Shown here: positions 33,149-44,764 of the stretch, piece after piece
How positions within the stretch are numbered: position 1 is the stretch's first letter
Layout: each line of letters opens with the position of its first letter
Assembly (NCBI RefSeq): GCF_030272615.1
Contig: NC_081415.1
Location: forward strand, 185,811,494-185,875,493
Direction of reading: 5' to 3'
Source: Cryptomeria japonica
Lineage: Eukaryota > Streptophyta > Pinopsida > Cupressales > Cupressaceae
DNA: 64,000 bases
The notes under the pieces: generated by a model
Databases searched by the model: none
The model's input: only the letters and a program-made list of their open reading frames with translations
Told to the model about the DNA's origin: nothing
Position numbers and translations under genes: made by a program

Positions 33149-34804
33149 TCAGTCACCTCGATCAATCATATCTTGCACCACGTGTTTTAACCTCATGCAA
33201 TCGTTCGTCTGATGACCCTTGTTACGATGGTAATCACAATAGTGTGAATCATTCCACCAAGGTGGTTTGATTTGGGGTTCATAGTTGCTGATTGGCGGTA
33301 AAGAAAGAATTTTGTGTGCCAAAAGTTCTTTGAATGCTGATTCTAGTGATTGTCCCAATGGTGTGAAGATACGCTTTTGGAAATTGTTTGTGTTGTTGCG
33401 TGAATTGTTGTTAGGTCCTGGATTCATGGTTTTACTTTGAGTATCTTTGGTGTTGTTTGTGTCAAGTTGTCCTTGATCGGTGTTTGGTGCATATGTGTTA
33501 GCATTTTTAGGATTTTTCATATTTTGAGGATTTCTGGATAATGCAAGCATTGGTTGTTTAGATTTGAGATCATATGATTCATTGTTTCCTTCATTTTTGT
33601 TTCGAGTCCAAAATCAAGATTTATCAAGATTGGTGTTGTTCTAATTATTGTAGTTGGATGAGTTTGTTCCTTCCTTGTAGAATTTGAGTGTTCCCTTTTT
33701 GACACATGCTTCTTCTACTTGAATGCCATTTTCAATCAATTTAGTGAAAGATGGTATGCATTGAAGTTTTAGTCTATAACTCATTTCACCATTCAAGTTA
33801 TCGATGAAGATTTCCATTTTCTCCTTTTCGGGAATATCTCGAGGATATCTGGATACCATACGTTGCCAGCATTGAAGGAATATCATGAACGTTTCATTGT
33901 TCTTTTGTTTGGTGTTGCAAACATCTAGCATGGTTATGGCATGTTGGATGTTGTAGGAATAGTGGGTTATGAATTTTTTAACCAATTCATCAAATGATCT
34001 AATAGGCAGTGTAATTTTGGATAACCATTCCATGGTTTGCCCTCCCAAGCTTCTAGGGAATAACCTCATCAAATAGGTGTCATCATGAGGAAATTCAAGG
34101 CACAGTGTGCAAAATTCTCGAACATGATCTCGGGGATCACTTTTCCCATCATATTTATCAAATTTGGGAATGTCTGAGTTTGGAGGAAAAGGCACCATGT
34201 GCAATCTTCTATCAAATGGATAAGGACAGATTTCGTTTAAAGAGTACCGCACTGTTTTCCCTTGTTGCATATCCTGTATTTGCCTTTGCAACATTTGCAC
34301 TTGTTGAGTAAGGGCTATCCAAGGTATATGGTCTTGTCGAGGGAAAAGTTCTTCCCTTGTATTTGTTCTCAGCTGAAAAGGTGTGGTAAATGGTATATTT
34401 TGCTCTGGTATTTCTAGCTCAGGTATACACATTTCTGGTATGCGTTGTTCTGGAATGTGTTGCTCAGGTATATGTTGTTCAAAGTTATGGGTTTCTTCTT
34501 CTCTTTGTTGTTCTTGATATTCATATTGTCAAGATCCATTTTTAAAGATGTTTGGGTCTAAATCTTCGGGAAGTTTAACGCCTTTACTTGTAAGCATGAG
34601 CAGATATTTTTCTTTGTCATTTTCCATGAGCTTTTCTACAAGCTTTTGGAATGAAGGGTTTTCCTAACATTCCCGAAGAAGTGCTTCAGTAATTTCAAGT
34701 TCTTCTAAGGGTGGAACTTCAAAAGGATTTGATAATCTTTGATTCATACTAGACTCAGCGTGTGTCTCACTTTGTTTGTTTCTTTGAGAGCGAGTAACAG
34801 GCAT
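33149..34804 (-). pseudogene. Element A gag
   Basis: Likely start MPVTRSQRNKQ at 34804. The Gag domain reads KFDKYDGKSDPRDHVREF, MRLFPRSLGGQTMEWLSK, FDELVKKFITHY. A zinc knuckle CDYHRNKGHQTNDC lies near 33230-33190. An EQxIPE pentapeptide-like repeat (about 34480-34410) lies before the domain. The frame is closed by stops at about 34664, 34529, 33641 and 33149, each explainable by one transition. It is distantly related to B Gag. Confidence 0.85.
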
Positions 34805-34805
34805 T

Positions 34806-35192
34806 TTAGTAGAAACTGTCAGTAATGAAAGGGACAAAAGCCTCATTGATATGTTGTTCGGGGGTGGGTGGTTCTGGTCGAGATGTGTTATAAGTGATAC
34901 ACTCGTCAGGAAAGAATGCTGGATTGATTCTTTCGCTGTGGTTTATGGTTTGATTAAAAGAAGATTTTTGACAGTATGCTCTTGTCTTCAAGGGTTCTTT
35001 GTCAAATTCACTAGATTTGTTTTGGATATAACGTTTGACGTGATGAAGGAATACCCGATGAGATTTGAATAGTTGACGATTGATGTATAAGAACTTGTTT
35101 CTTTTGATGAATTTGGAAAAACTAGGTTGTTGTTTCTTCAACGTGATCTTACGATAAAGGTTCTTTCTTCTCAGAATATGAGGATTAGTCAT
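34806..35192 (-). CDS. ORF1-like protein upstream of A gag
   Basis: A 128-codon open frame, Lys/Arg/Phe-rich at its N-terminus, ends in TAA one base before the gag ATG (TAA-A-ATG at 34808-34802). It is in a different frame from gag. I recognise no domain. Ogre-type Tat elements are known to carry an extra ORF1 before gag, and the position fits. The tight stop-start arrangement could allow reinitiation of translation. It could also be chance, since no second copy is in the window for comparison. Confidence 0.5.
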   Translation of the reverse strand: MTNPHILRRKNLYRKITLKKQQPSFSKFIKRNKFLYINRQLFKSHRVFLHHVKRYIQNKSSEFDKEPLKTRAYCQKSSFNQTINHSERINPAFFPDECITYNTSRPEPPTPEQHINEAFVPFITDSFY

Positions 35193-36803
35193 GCATGAGT
35201 GATCAATGGTTTCCTTTGATTGGTTTGGATTTAGTTGATCTTGTTTGAAAAATTTTAAATCTTACTCTATCAGAGTGAAGGTTTAGATGCCCCTTCACGA
35301 CAAAGCGTGTCAAATGATATGGATAAAAGCTTCCCGATATGGAAACTTGATTTGACAATTTGAAAATTTTTAAACAAGGGTTTTGAGATAAAAATCCGTA
35401 AGATGGTAAAGGATTTTGCTGATACTGATGATGAGGTTTCTAGATTATGATAAGAGAAACATCTTTTATCGCGTGATTCATTTAGGATCCTGACAACGTT
35501 TGTTCTAATGCAAATTTAGCTCAAGAAATAGTTGTAACGGTTGGTTTTTGTCACACTGTGTTGATGAAAAATGATGTTGATGGAAAAAAGTTTCTGAGAA
35601 TGTTTTTGAAAATTTTAAATTTCTCCCGATTTTGCCCTCTGTTTTTGTGTTTTTGATCATGCGCTAGAACAGAGACTACATGCGCTACTGAATTTACCCC
35701 ACACGCTAAAATAATGACTACACGCGCTAGACTGCCTCCAGACATGTGCTACAGTTTTGAATGTGCAAATTTATTTTCTATTTGTTTTAAAAAATCTATG
35801 CGCTACCCTGGGTCTACTACGCGCTAACCTGTGAACCTAATGCGCTAATGTTTAGCCTCCACACGCTAAGCTGATGCTTCCACGCGCTAGACTGTTTCTT
35901 TGATGCGCTAAAGGAATTTACACTGTTTTGCCTTGAGATGAAAAGCTACTATTTTGAACTTACGCGCTAATTTGATGGTTGGATGCGCTAACAAAAAGGT
36001 TGCACGCACTAAGAGGTTGCTCTTATGCACTAAAGTACGTTGATTTTTCCCTTGGTTGAGTTTTTTGTGAATTTTGAATTTTTGTTGTGAATTTTTCAAG
36101 TTTGATGGATGATTTTCTGAAGTAGTAAATGCAAGCACAGCACAAAAAGTACAGCGATTTTGCCTAATCTAACAAAAAGTGTATGTTTTGCAAAGATGTG
36201 TTCAAATCCTCGATGTTATCACTAGTTTGATTTACAACAAAAGACACATCAGATAGACTCTTTATTCAAAGGTCATTGACAATATCATAGCCCACTAGTC
36301 TCGATACTCCGTCAGCTCAAACAGCCTTGTCACCCCCTAGGGGGCGCCCATTTTTTTGCCTTTTGCCAGAAATTAACTCAAAGTGAATCACTTCACAGTT
36401 GAGTAGTTATCTAGGGAGATATATGGTGAGTAATCTTGGGGGCGAATTCTTCCCCACCCTTGCACTATGATATTGCCAATGTTTGGCAACTAAGTCGGTT
36501 CAAAGTTTCTAATGCTATGGTTCGTAAGCAGGCTTCCTGTTTGGTCGTCAGTGATAAACTCCCTCAGGAGGCTTACCAACCTTTAGAACAAAGGCTTTAC
36601 GTATCTCAAGGATACTGGGGGAAGGCTAATCGCTACGCGCAACCATTGAAAAGGACTTTCATCACTTTCCATGTTTGATTATAGTGGGTTGGAATTCTTG
36701 GCATCAAAGTTGTTCCCCACTTAGGTCATTCCCTTCATATCGGCCATAAATAGCTTTAAGAGTTGTTTCCAACTCCTCGGGAAGGCAAGCCTGCTGAAGG
36801 ATG
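35193..36803 (-). other. Element A leader, gag-proximal part
   Basis: Non-coding leader between ORF1 and the B2 insertion. It has a TAGCGC-type array (35640-36030). A stretch at 36290-36780 has more balanced base composition and a short plus-strand ORF (36436-36678) that I do not recognise. The leader continues at 44382-45295 beyond B2. Confidence 0.65.
35640..36030 (-). repeat. TAGCGC-type array in A gag leader, copy 2
   Basis: On the plus strand the motif reads ATGCGCTAA or CACGCGCTAGA every 15-35 bp, so on the gag strand it is TAGCGC, the same polarity relative to the gene as in the PMD introns. Confidence 0.75.
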
Positions 36804-37929
36804 TGTAAAGCAGAAAATCGCGATTGAACCCTAAGTGTTCCCCCCACCACTCCAAGGAGGGAGAAAGGAGGTCACTAGGGTTGACGGTTTTCACTTAAGA
36901 GAGACTTTACATTCAAAAGAGGGGTTGAAACCCACAAGATCCAATCCCACACAATGCAAGATTGGATTCTAAATGAGTTTCAAGGGTTAAGACAACAAGG
37001 CTACCCTCTTTTGTAAAGAATGTAGATAGAAGGATTGAGCTAGGAATACATGTAAAGTGAGAAAGATTCGCTTATAAACAGAGATAGGAATATAGGATGA
37101 AGTTGCGGACCTAGAATTAGCAGTAAAATGTCGAGACGATGCTATCCTGCAAATTTGAGCGAAAGTTGACAGGACAATGGTGCCCGGTGTGCACACGGTC
37201 CTCCGAAAAATCCGCGAAACGAAGGGGGATCTGTTTGTCTCTGCACAAGGATTCTAGATATTCAATTACAGCCGCGTACCTACAACCTTGTTGTAAGAAT
37301 GTTTGTATTCTTGCATGCGAAGGTGTAAATGTTGTTGTATGTTGTAAGTGATCTCCTCTTCAATGGTTGAATCCTTTTCTTGAATGCAACACTTAGCCTT
37401 GAATGGAGACTTAAAATGCTCAATTGCTTGAAGTAATGCTTGAAGGCTTGAATGCTTGAATGCTTGAATGTTTGAATATTGTTTCCATGTCTTGCACACA
37501 TATGTCCTTCCCTCCTCAAAATGGGAGAGGAAATGTAATTTATATACTTGCCAATTAGGGTTGAAAGACTTATTTTTCCAACCTTGGGCCGACATAGCAA
37601 CCTTATTTTCCAATTTGCAAACTTAAAGACCTGAAGCCCCATAAGAGACTGGGCCCAAAATAGGGCCAGGGACCAGGGCACTGGGCGCCATGGTCCTGGG
37701 GGACCAGGGCCCTAGGCAACATGGTCCTGAAGGACTAGGGCGCTAGGCGCCATGGTCCCACCTCTAGGGACAGTAGGGTGCAAGGAGGATCAGGCCAGGG
37801 TGCTGAAAAATGTAGTTTTTAGTGTCATGAACAAGTTTCGAGGTCTCCATTCAGGTTCAGTGTTGCGTCGCCATCGTGAAGACCCAAATGCAGTCAAAAT
37901 TGCAAGTGTCACAATTTTAGGATGCTACA
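36804..37929 (-). repeat. 3' LTR of gag-only element B2
   Basis: 1126 bp, TGTAAAGCAG to GGATGCTACA. It contains one module (37145-37220), TATATAAA on the sense strand (37546-37539) and three GGACCAGGGC-type units (37670-37775). The 5' LTR has only two units and is 39 bp shorter. Confidence 0.92.
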
Positions 37930-37947
37930 TTTAGCCCCCACTTTAGC
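37930..37947 (-). promoter_or_regulatory. Polypurine tract of B2
   Basis: Minus-strand GCTAAAGTGGGGGCTAAA directly next to the LTR. It is the same 18 bases as in element N. Confidence 0.85.
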
Positions 37948-38674
37948 GGGAGTATAAGCGTACGCCCATACTTTTGGTAAAGTACAAGGAAACAACATTG
38001 AAAGACTTTCACCACATCAAGGAGGCAAGATATGCCAAGCCCCCAGTGGACTAAGGATCTTACGACTTTGATTGACAAAGTAAAAGGAAGATCACGAGGG
38101 AGAACCATGACTGTCAGTAGTAAGGTTCCCTCACTATGAGTCATGCACGAGAAATACCAAAAATTTTCAAGGCAAAGCTAAGTTTGTCAAGAAACTTTCA
38201 AGTATCCTAAAAGGATATCGACGGGGTGTATGCCCCCCTACGTTAAAGTAATCGCACACGCCTCAACGGGTGTGATTGCTTTAAGGTAGTGATACATATA
38301 AGAAATGAGAAGGGAAAGGAGCATGTTATCACAAAGATTTAGCCCCCAAGTGTGAGATAAACCCAAGGATAATAGACACAAAACACAAAGCATGAGGTGA
38401 CTTCACTTTCCTCAAGGTCAGTATGTTGTATGATAATTCATGTATATCATGTGTATGTATGCATAATTGTTCTTCATTCCCTAATCAAGGAAGGTCACCT
38501 AGAAGAAGGGAACACATGTGTCTTTTGAGTCAACATGAGAGAGACCAAAAGAGATCTCAATGCTTTGCATCATCCTCAAGTAGACAACACTAAGGACAAC
38601 AAATAGAAAAATAAGAATAACACATAGAAGAAGTAACAAAAGAGAGGAGGAGAGAGTCTGCTATGCTAATGAAA
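37948..38674 (-). other. B2 tail between Gag stop and polypurine tract
   Basis: About 0.73 kb with no RT, RNase H, integrase or PMD coding signal on either strand. This is where pol would sit in a full element. Confidence 0.75.
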
Positions 38675-41600
38675 CTAGTCTAGCATGTCATCCACCCCTC
38701 GATCTTGCTGATCAATATTTCAAGAAGGCAAGAAACAAGGAACATCCAACACAGCAGATGGAGCTATCACAAGATCCAAACAAGGGCTATGTTCATGTTC
38801 CAAGCCACGTTGTTCTTGTCTAGGAGCTAGGATAAGTGCTTTAGAAAATTCGTTAGATAAATGGTTATCAATATCAACAAATTCATATTCACTATCAGAA
38901 GCAAGAGAAGTAACATTTTCATCATGAATAACATTTTCATCTATATCATCATCAAGATTTATAAAAATAGGATCTTTAACTCGCACAGGATCAAAACCAT
39001 CATGCATCTTATGTTTAGGGGATTTTGGCTCAATTTCCGACTAAGGAGAAAATGGAATAATACTAGCTGAAGGTGTTTTTGGAGATTGCAAAGTTTGAGA
39101 AGCAGTTGCACAAGCTCTAAGACGACGCTTTCATCGACGTTCACGCGCAGAACGATTTCGTCTAGTCTTAGTAGGAAGTTGAGAAGATTGAGGAGGAGGA
39201 ATGTTCTCATCCTTATCACTTGGGTGTTTGGGTTGTGGTCTCTTAGGTTGGATAATAGGAGAAGAGGAAGGTCTCTTCTCTCCATAAGAGGAAGGAGGAG
39301 GAACTGCTCCATATAAAGGAGGAATATTTGGTTTAGGAAGAAGACCAAGTCCATCATGACGAGGAGGTATAGGTCTACTTTTAGAAAGTTTATTAGACAT
39401 AGACATAGTCACATCCATAAGAATGGGTTGGGAATCTTCTTGAGGAAAGACATTAGTTTTATCTTTCAAAGGAAGAACTTCCTTCTCAAGAACGATAGGA
39501 ATATCAAGTTTGGGTGTTCTAGGTTCACTTAGAGATAGGATCATATCTGTTTTCCACTTTTGATAAGATTTGAAAAGATGATCACTTCGCGGTGGAAGAG
39601 ATTGGAATTGTTTAGGCCAAAAATAATCAATAGGAACGCTAGAAGTTCTTTCAGCTGGTTTAAAGAGACTATGATTGATAGTAACAACTTCGCCATTATG
39701 GGGAAATTTCAAACATTTATGTATAGGAGAAGCAATAGCTTTCATGGAAGATAGCCAAGGATAGCCTAGCTTCACATGAAATTATTCGGATGAAGGAATA
39801 ATAGCAAAGTTCATATCAAGGGATTTGTTATGAACCTCAATAGGTAATGTAATAGAACCAATTGCAGGAGAAGAAAATGCATCAAATAATTTCACAATCA
39901 CATCTATTTTGTCATAGATCACTTGATTCAATTGCAAAGTAAAAAGAAAATCTTCAATAATAACATTAACCATACACGAAGGATCAATAAGCACTCCACG
40001 GCAGGGTGTATTCTTGACTTTTGCAACTATGTATAAAGGACCATCAGGTGCCCTAATAGTTTCACTAGAATCAAATGTGATGGAAGGTTCTTTAGGGTTT
40101 TCTTTTTTCTCTACAAAGTTAATCACATTCAGAACCATAGACACAAGACCATCAGATGAGAAAGAGGAATCATTAGTCTCAATCACATTAGAGGTATGAG
40201 AAGGTAATGGATCAGTAAAAATCTTAAGATTTTGGTTAGGAGGAGCTACAGATGTGTTGCCTTTATCATTCACACCAGAAACAGAGATAGTATTATTATC
40301 AATCAAATCTTGAATTTTACCCTTTAAAGCAAAACATTTTTCAGTATCATGCCCAGGTTGATGATGAAATTGACAAAAAGATTTGTTATCAAAATAGGGT
40401 AAATTAATCTTTGCAGGATCTATTTGCTTTATAGGAGGGAGAGTAAGCACATTTTGTTCCAATAACTTATTCATAATACTATGCAATGATTCATTCAAAG
40501 GAGTAAACTTTCTCTCTTTCTTGAAAAACTTAGAAATAGGAGGCACACTTGATGTTGCATTCACATTGTTGTTGATGATGTTTTCATTGAATTTAATGGA
40601 CTCTATGTTCGGTTTAAACTTCCCAAATGGTTGTTGACTACTATCACCCTTATCACTCAGAGCCATAGGATTTGCTTGTTCCATTTGACTCACAGTCAGT
40701 TGATAATTGTGAAGAGTTGCACACAACTGTTGGAAAGAAGTAAACTCAGAAAATAGAAGTTTTTCTCTAATATCTTTTTGTAAATTAGAAATAAAGATTC
40801 TTTGAATATCATTGTCAGGTATTGGAAAAGAAATTTGAGCACACAAATGCTTATATCTACCAATGAAATCAGTCACTTTTTCTTTAACACCTTATTTACA
40901 ATGCATTAAATCAATCAAAGTAACTTTAGGACTTATATTGTTTTGAAATTGTTGAATAAAAGCATTTGCAAGTTGTTCGAAAGAAGTAATAGAATAAGAA
41001 GGCAACGAGCAATACCATTGTAGGGCTTTATCTCTTAATGTTCTAGTAAACAGTTTTGCAAGCAACCTTTGGTCATAAGCAAAATCGGTACATATTGTTT
41101 GAAAAGTCTTAACATGTGTTAGAGGATCACCTTTACCATTATAAAGCTCCAAATGCGGGATTTCAACATGCTTAGGGGGAATATCTCAAACAATGTCAAG
41201 AGAAAGTGGGCTCGCAACATCAAATGTGGGCACACTAAACTTAGATTGATTCATAGAGGCAATTTGTTGCTGTAAAGAAGAGACAGTTTGTGCAAGATTG
41301 TTAATGGTCGCTTCAGTCGAAGAGTTCATATTAGACGTGTTAGATTGTGATGGAGGTATTATGTTATTGAAAGAAGGTATTGATTGAGAATAAGGTGGTG
41401 GGAAACTATGATAGTTAGTCATAGGAGATGATTGGAAAAGAGGAGCACTACAAGGAGGAATGGAATGGTTAAATGAATTGCCCCCTTGCGTCATGTTCAT
41501 TTGTGGAGATATAATAGGAACACTTATTGAAGGAATGAATGAAGAAGTCAGATTGAATGAAGGAAGAGGGTTGATTGAAGAGGAGGGATTGCCCCCATGA

Positions 41601-42115
41601 TTGGTGATCATAGGCAGAATGTCTTGTATAGAAGTAGCCATTATGTTTGATGTAAAGGTAGGTATGCTAGCAATAGAAGTTATCAAAGGAATAGAATGAT
41701 TAACTTGAGTGGGAGGTTGTGTATAACCTAAAGTTTCAGCACAACTCTTCATAGGCATCACATTCAAATCCACAATGTGTGCAATACCATGCAAAATATG
41801 AATTCCATTCTTATCACTTTGAACCATACGTTTTAGACCCTCAATTAATGAAAGAGCTTGACTATCGGGATACTCTTGAGACATCCATTGCTGAAAATCA
41901 TCAAATTGGTTATCCAATTTTGAAAGTTGTTCTACAGAAACCTCATGGAGAGCTTCTTCATCATTAGGAGGATTAGAGGAATTACCCGTGTCCTTGTTAA
42001 AAAGACTATTCAAATTAGGTTCCATCTCCTCAGTAATTAAACCTTGGAAAGACTTAATTCTACAGCTTCGTCTAACGGGAATAGTGTAAGTAGGGCTTAT
42101 TGTTGTAAAACTCAT
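38675..42115 (-). pseudogene. Decayed Gag polyprotein of B2
   Basis: Collinear with the intact B1 Gag (53-3499) in every part: Pro/Ser N-terminus, Gag domain (41152-40892 and on), zinc knuckle (FCQFHHQPGHDTEKC), DPSCM protease-like site, basic cluster and acidic tail. Stops at about 41171, 40889, 39779, 39132, 39041 and 38720 each replace an Arg or Gln codon of B1 by one C-to-T change. The shared DPSCM shows that the odd protease site belongs to the family and is not an error in one copy. Confidence 0.92.
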
Positions 42116-43274
42116 GCACTAGAGAGGGAGAGAAGATTTTGAATTTAGGGGTAGCAAATTTCAATAAAATCAGCCAATCTCCTAGATTTAAGCTGTTAAA
42201 TGCAATCATGACAATCTCCCAAAATTTCGGAAAAAATGTCAGGGATCGTGGCGAACGGAGTGCACACGGTGCTCCCAACTTTTTTCAAATTTTTTAGAGA
42301 TGAAAGTTATGATGATTTTAAAGCTAATCTGAAAAAATTGAGTGATTTAATGATCCGTAGATAGGCCAAATTAAAGTTGCAATCTCAAAATTGAACCCTA
42401 CCAAGATTGTTGAAAAATGCAAAATTTGAATTTTGAAAAAGAGAGGGAAACTAAAATTTTGAATTTTATGATTTTAGAGGGAATACTAAGAGCAATGCAA
42501 GCTTTGAAATTTAAAAATTGACTCAATTTCACGCAAAATTCAATTTTGAAAGCGGAAATCAAAGTTGTTGCAATTAAACACTTAATTTCAAAAGTCACAA
42601 ATTGCAAGAATTTGAATAAAGCACTGAAATTTCGAATGAATGCCAACACACTTTTCAGATTTAGGACAGTAAGAACACAATTTTGACACAAAATTTCAAT
42701 TTCAACAATTTTTGAATGATTAGAAGCCTTAATCCAAGCAATCACTAGACCAACTTTGACTTTAATTTTGAAAGTGTTAGAATTGATGAAATCAGCTAAG
42801 ATTCTGGATTTTAGCAGAAAAATACAGTAAGATCTAGCTCCCGAAATTTTGGAAAAAATGTCGGGGACAATGGCACTCAGGGTGTACACGGTCCTCGCAA
42901 CTTTTTTCCAAATTTTCAGGGATGAAAGATATTATGATTTTGTTGCAGAATCCAAAGTTACAGCCGATTTGGAGATGTTTTGATCAGTGAGATTGTCGGT
43001 CAAAGGTTGAATCAAGAGGGTTTTAAAAATTAGGGTTTTGACACTTAACCACTTAATTTTTAGAATTAAAGCACAAATATGAATTGATAATTTGCAATAG
43101 AAGGGTAGATCTAAAACAAGCATTAACAATTAAACATTTCACAAGCTCAATTACTAAAAAGAAAATTTAGGGTTTTCATGCAATTAACCTCTAAAATTTG
43201 CAAAAGATCAAACATGGAAATGTAATTAAGGAATCCAATTTTCATATCTAACCATGAATAATCAGAAAGGATGT
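42116..43274 (-). other. B2 untranslated leader with two modules
   Basis: Collinear with 3500-4660. Near-palindromic modules lie at 42216-42303 and 42838-42927. The first has drifted (GGCGAACGG, GGTGCTCCC), while the second keeps GGGGAC, GGTCCTCGC and the A/T arms. Confidence 0.7.
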
Positions 43275-43294
43275 TCACGTCGGGTTCACCAAAA
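43275..43294 (-). promoter_or_regulatory. Primer-binding site of B2
   Basis: Minus-strand TGGTGAACCCGACGTGA after TTT, identical to B1. Confidence 0.72.
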
Positions 43295-44381
43295 TGTAAA
43301 GCAGAAAATTGCGATCGAACCCTAAGTGTTCCCCCAACCACTCCAAGGAGGGAGAAAGGAGGTCACTAGGGTTGACGGTTTTCACTTAAGAGAGACTTTA
43401 CATTCAAAAGAGGGGTTGAAACCCACAAGATCCAATCCCACACAATGCAAGATTGGATTCTAAATGAGTTTCAAGGGTTAAGACAACAAGGCTACCCTCG
43501 TTTGTAAAGAATGTAGATAGAAGGATTGAGCTAGGAATGCATGTAAAGTGAGAAAGATTCGCTTATAAATAGAGATAGGAATATAGGATGAAGCTACGGA
43601 CTTGGAATTAGCAATAAAATGTCGAGACGATGTTGTCCTACAAACTTGAGCGAAAGTTGACGGGACGATGGCGCCCGACGTGCACACGTTCCTCCGAAAA
43701 ATCCGCGAAACGAAGAGGGATCTGTTCGTCTCTGCACAAGGATTCTAGATATTCAATTACAGCCGCGTACCTGCAACCTTGTTGTAAGAATGTTTGTATT
43801 CTTGCATGCGAAGGTGTAAATGTTGTTGTATGTTGTAAGTGATCTCCTCTTCAATGGTTGAATCCTTTTCTTGAATGCAACACTTAGCCTTGAATGGAGA
43901 CTTAAAATGCTCAATTGCTTGAAGGAATGCTTGAATGCTTGAATGCTTGAATGTTTGAATATCGTTTCCATGTCTTGCACACATATGTCCTTCCCTCCTC
44001 AAAATGGGAGAGGAAATGTAGTTTATATACTTGTCAATTAGGGTTGAAAGACTGATTTTTCCGACCTTGGGCTGACATAGCAACCTTATTTTCCAATTTG
44101 CAAACTTAAAGACCTGAAGCCCCATAAGAGACTGGGCCCAAAATAGGGCCAGGGACCAGGGCACTAGGCGCCATGGTCCTGGGGGACTAGGGCGCTGGGC
44201 GCCATGGTCCCACCTCCAGGGACAGCAGGGTGCAAGGAGGATCATGCCAGGGTGCTGAAAAATGCAGTTTTTAGTGTCATGAACAAGTTTCGGGGTCTCC
44301 ATTCAAGTTCAGTGTTGTGTCGCCATCGTGAAGACCCAAATGCAGTCAAAATTGCAAGTGTCACAATTTTAGGATGCTACA
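43295..44381 (-). repeat. 5' LTR of gag-only element B2
   Basis: 1087 bp, TGTAAAGCAG to GGATGCTACA. Module 43635-43712, sense TATATAAA 44029-44022, two GC-rich units at 44150-44215. Confidence 0.92.
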
Positions 44382-44764
44382 AGATGTAAATGCAGTTAAA
44401 GGGAGAGCATATTCCTTCCACTTTCGAGACAAAGCAATCAAGTTGGTTCTTTTTAGCCTTTCAATTCAGTGATTTGCTAAAATATATGTGGAGATGTTGC
44501 TCCACAAAAACATGGTGTTTATTTTATCCTTTTAAGGCAATGATTTTTTGATCTATGAAAAAGAATTGGTCAACAAAGCAAAATTTTCGATTTTGGTGGT
44601 CAACAAAAGAAATCGATGAAAGAAAATTTTCCGCTCCACCTGCAAGAAATTGTCAGCGTCCTACAAAATTTCAATCAAATAGTTAGAAACTATAGATTTT
44701 GGTGGACTTCTACAAGTCTAGATTTTATTTCAGTTACAATTGTAATTTTCCTCTTCTTTTTTTG

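Larger units (their letters stand above)
36804..44381 (-). mobile_element. Gag-only element B2, complete, nested in element A leader
   Basis: Both LTRs are present (36804-37929 and 43295-44381). The flanks are GGATG and AGATG, a 5-bp target duplication with one mismatch. Minus-strand order: 5' LTR, primer site, leader with two modules, Gag-protease-like ORF (42115-38675, decayed), about 0.73 kb of non-coding tail, polypurine tract, 3' LTR. No RT, RNase H or integrase sequence is present, so the missing pol in B1 is a family property and not a window artefact. Confidence 0.92.
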
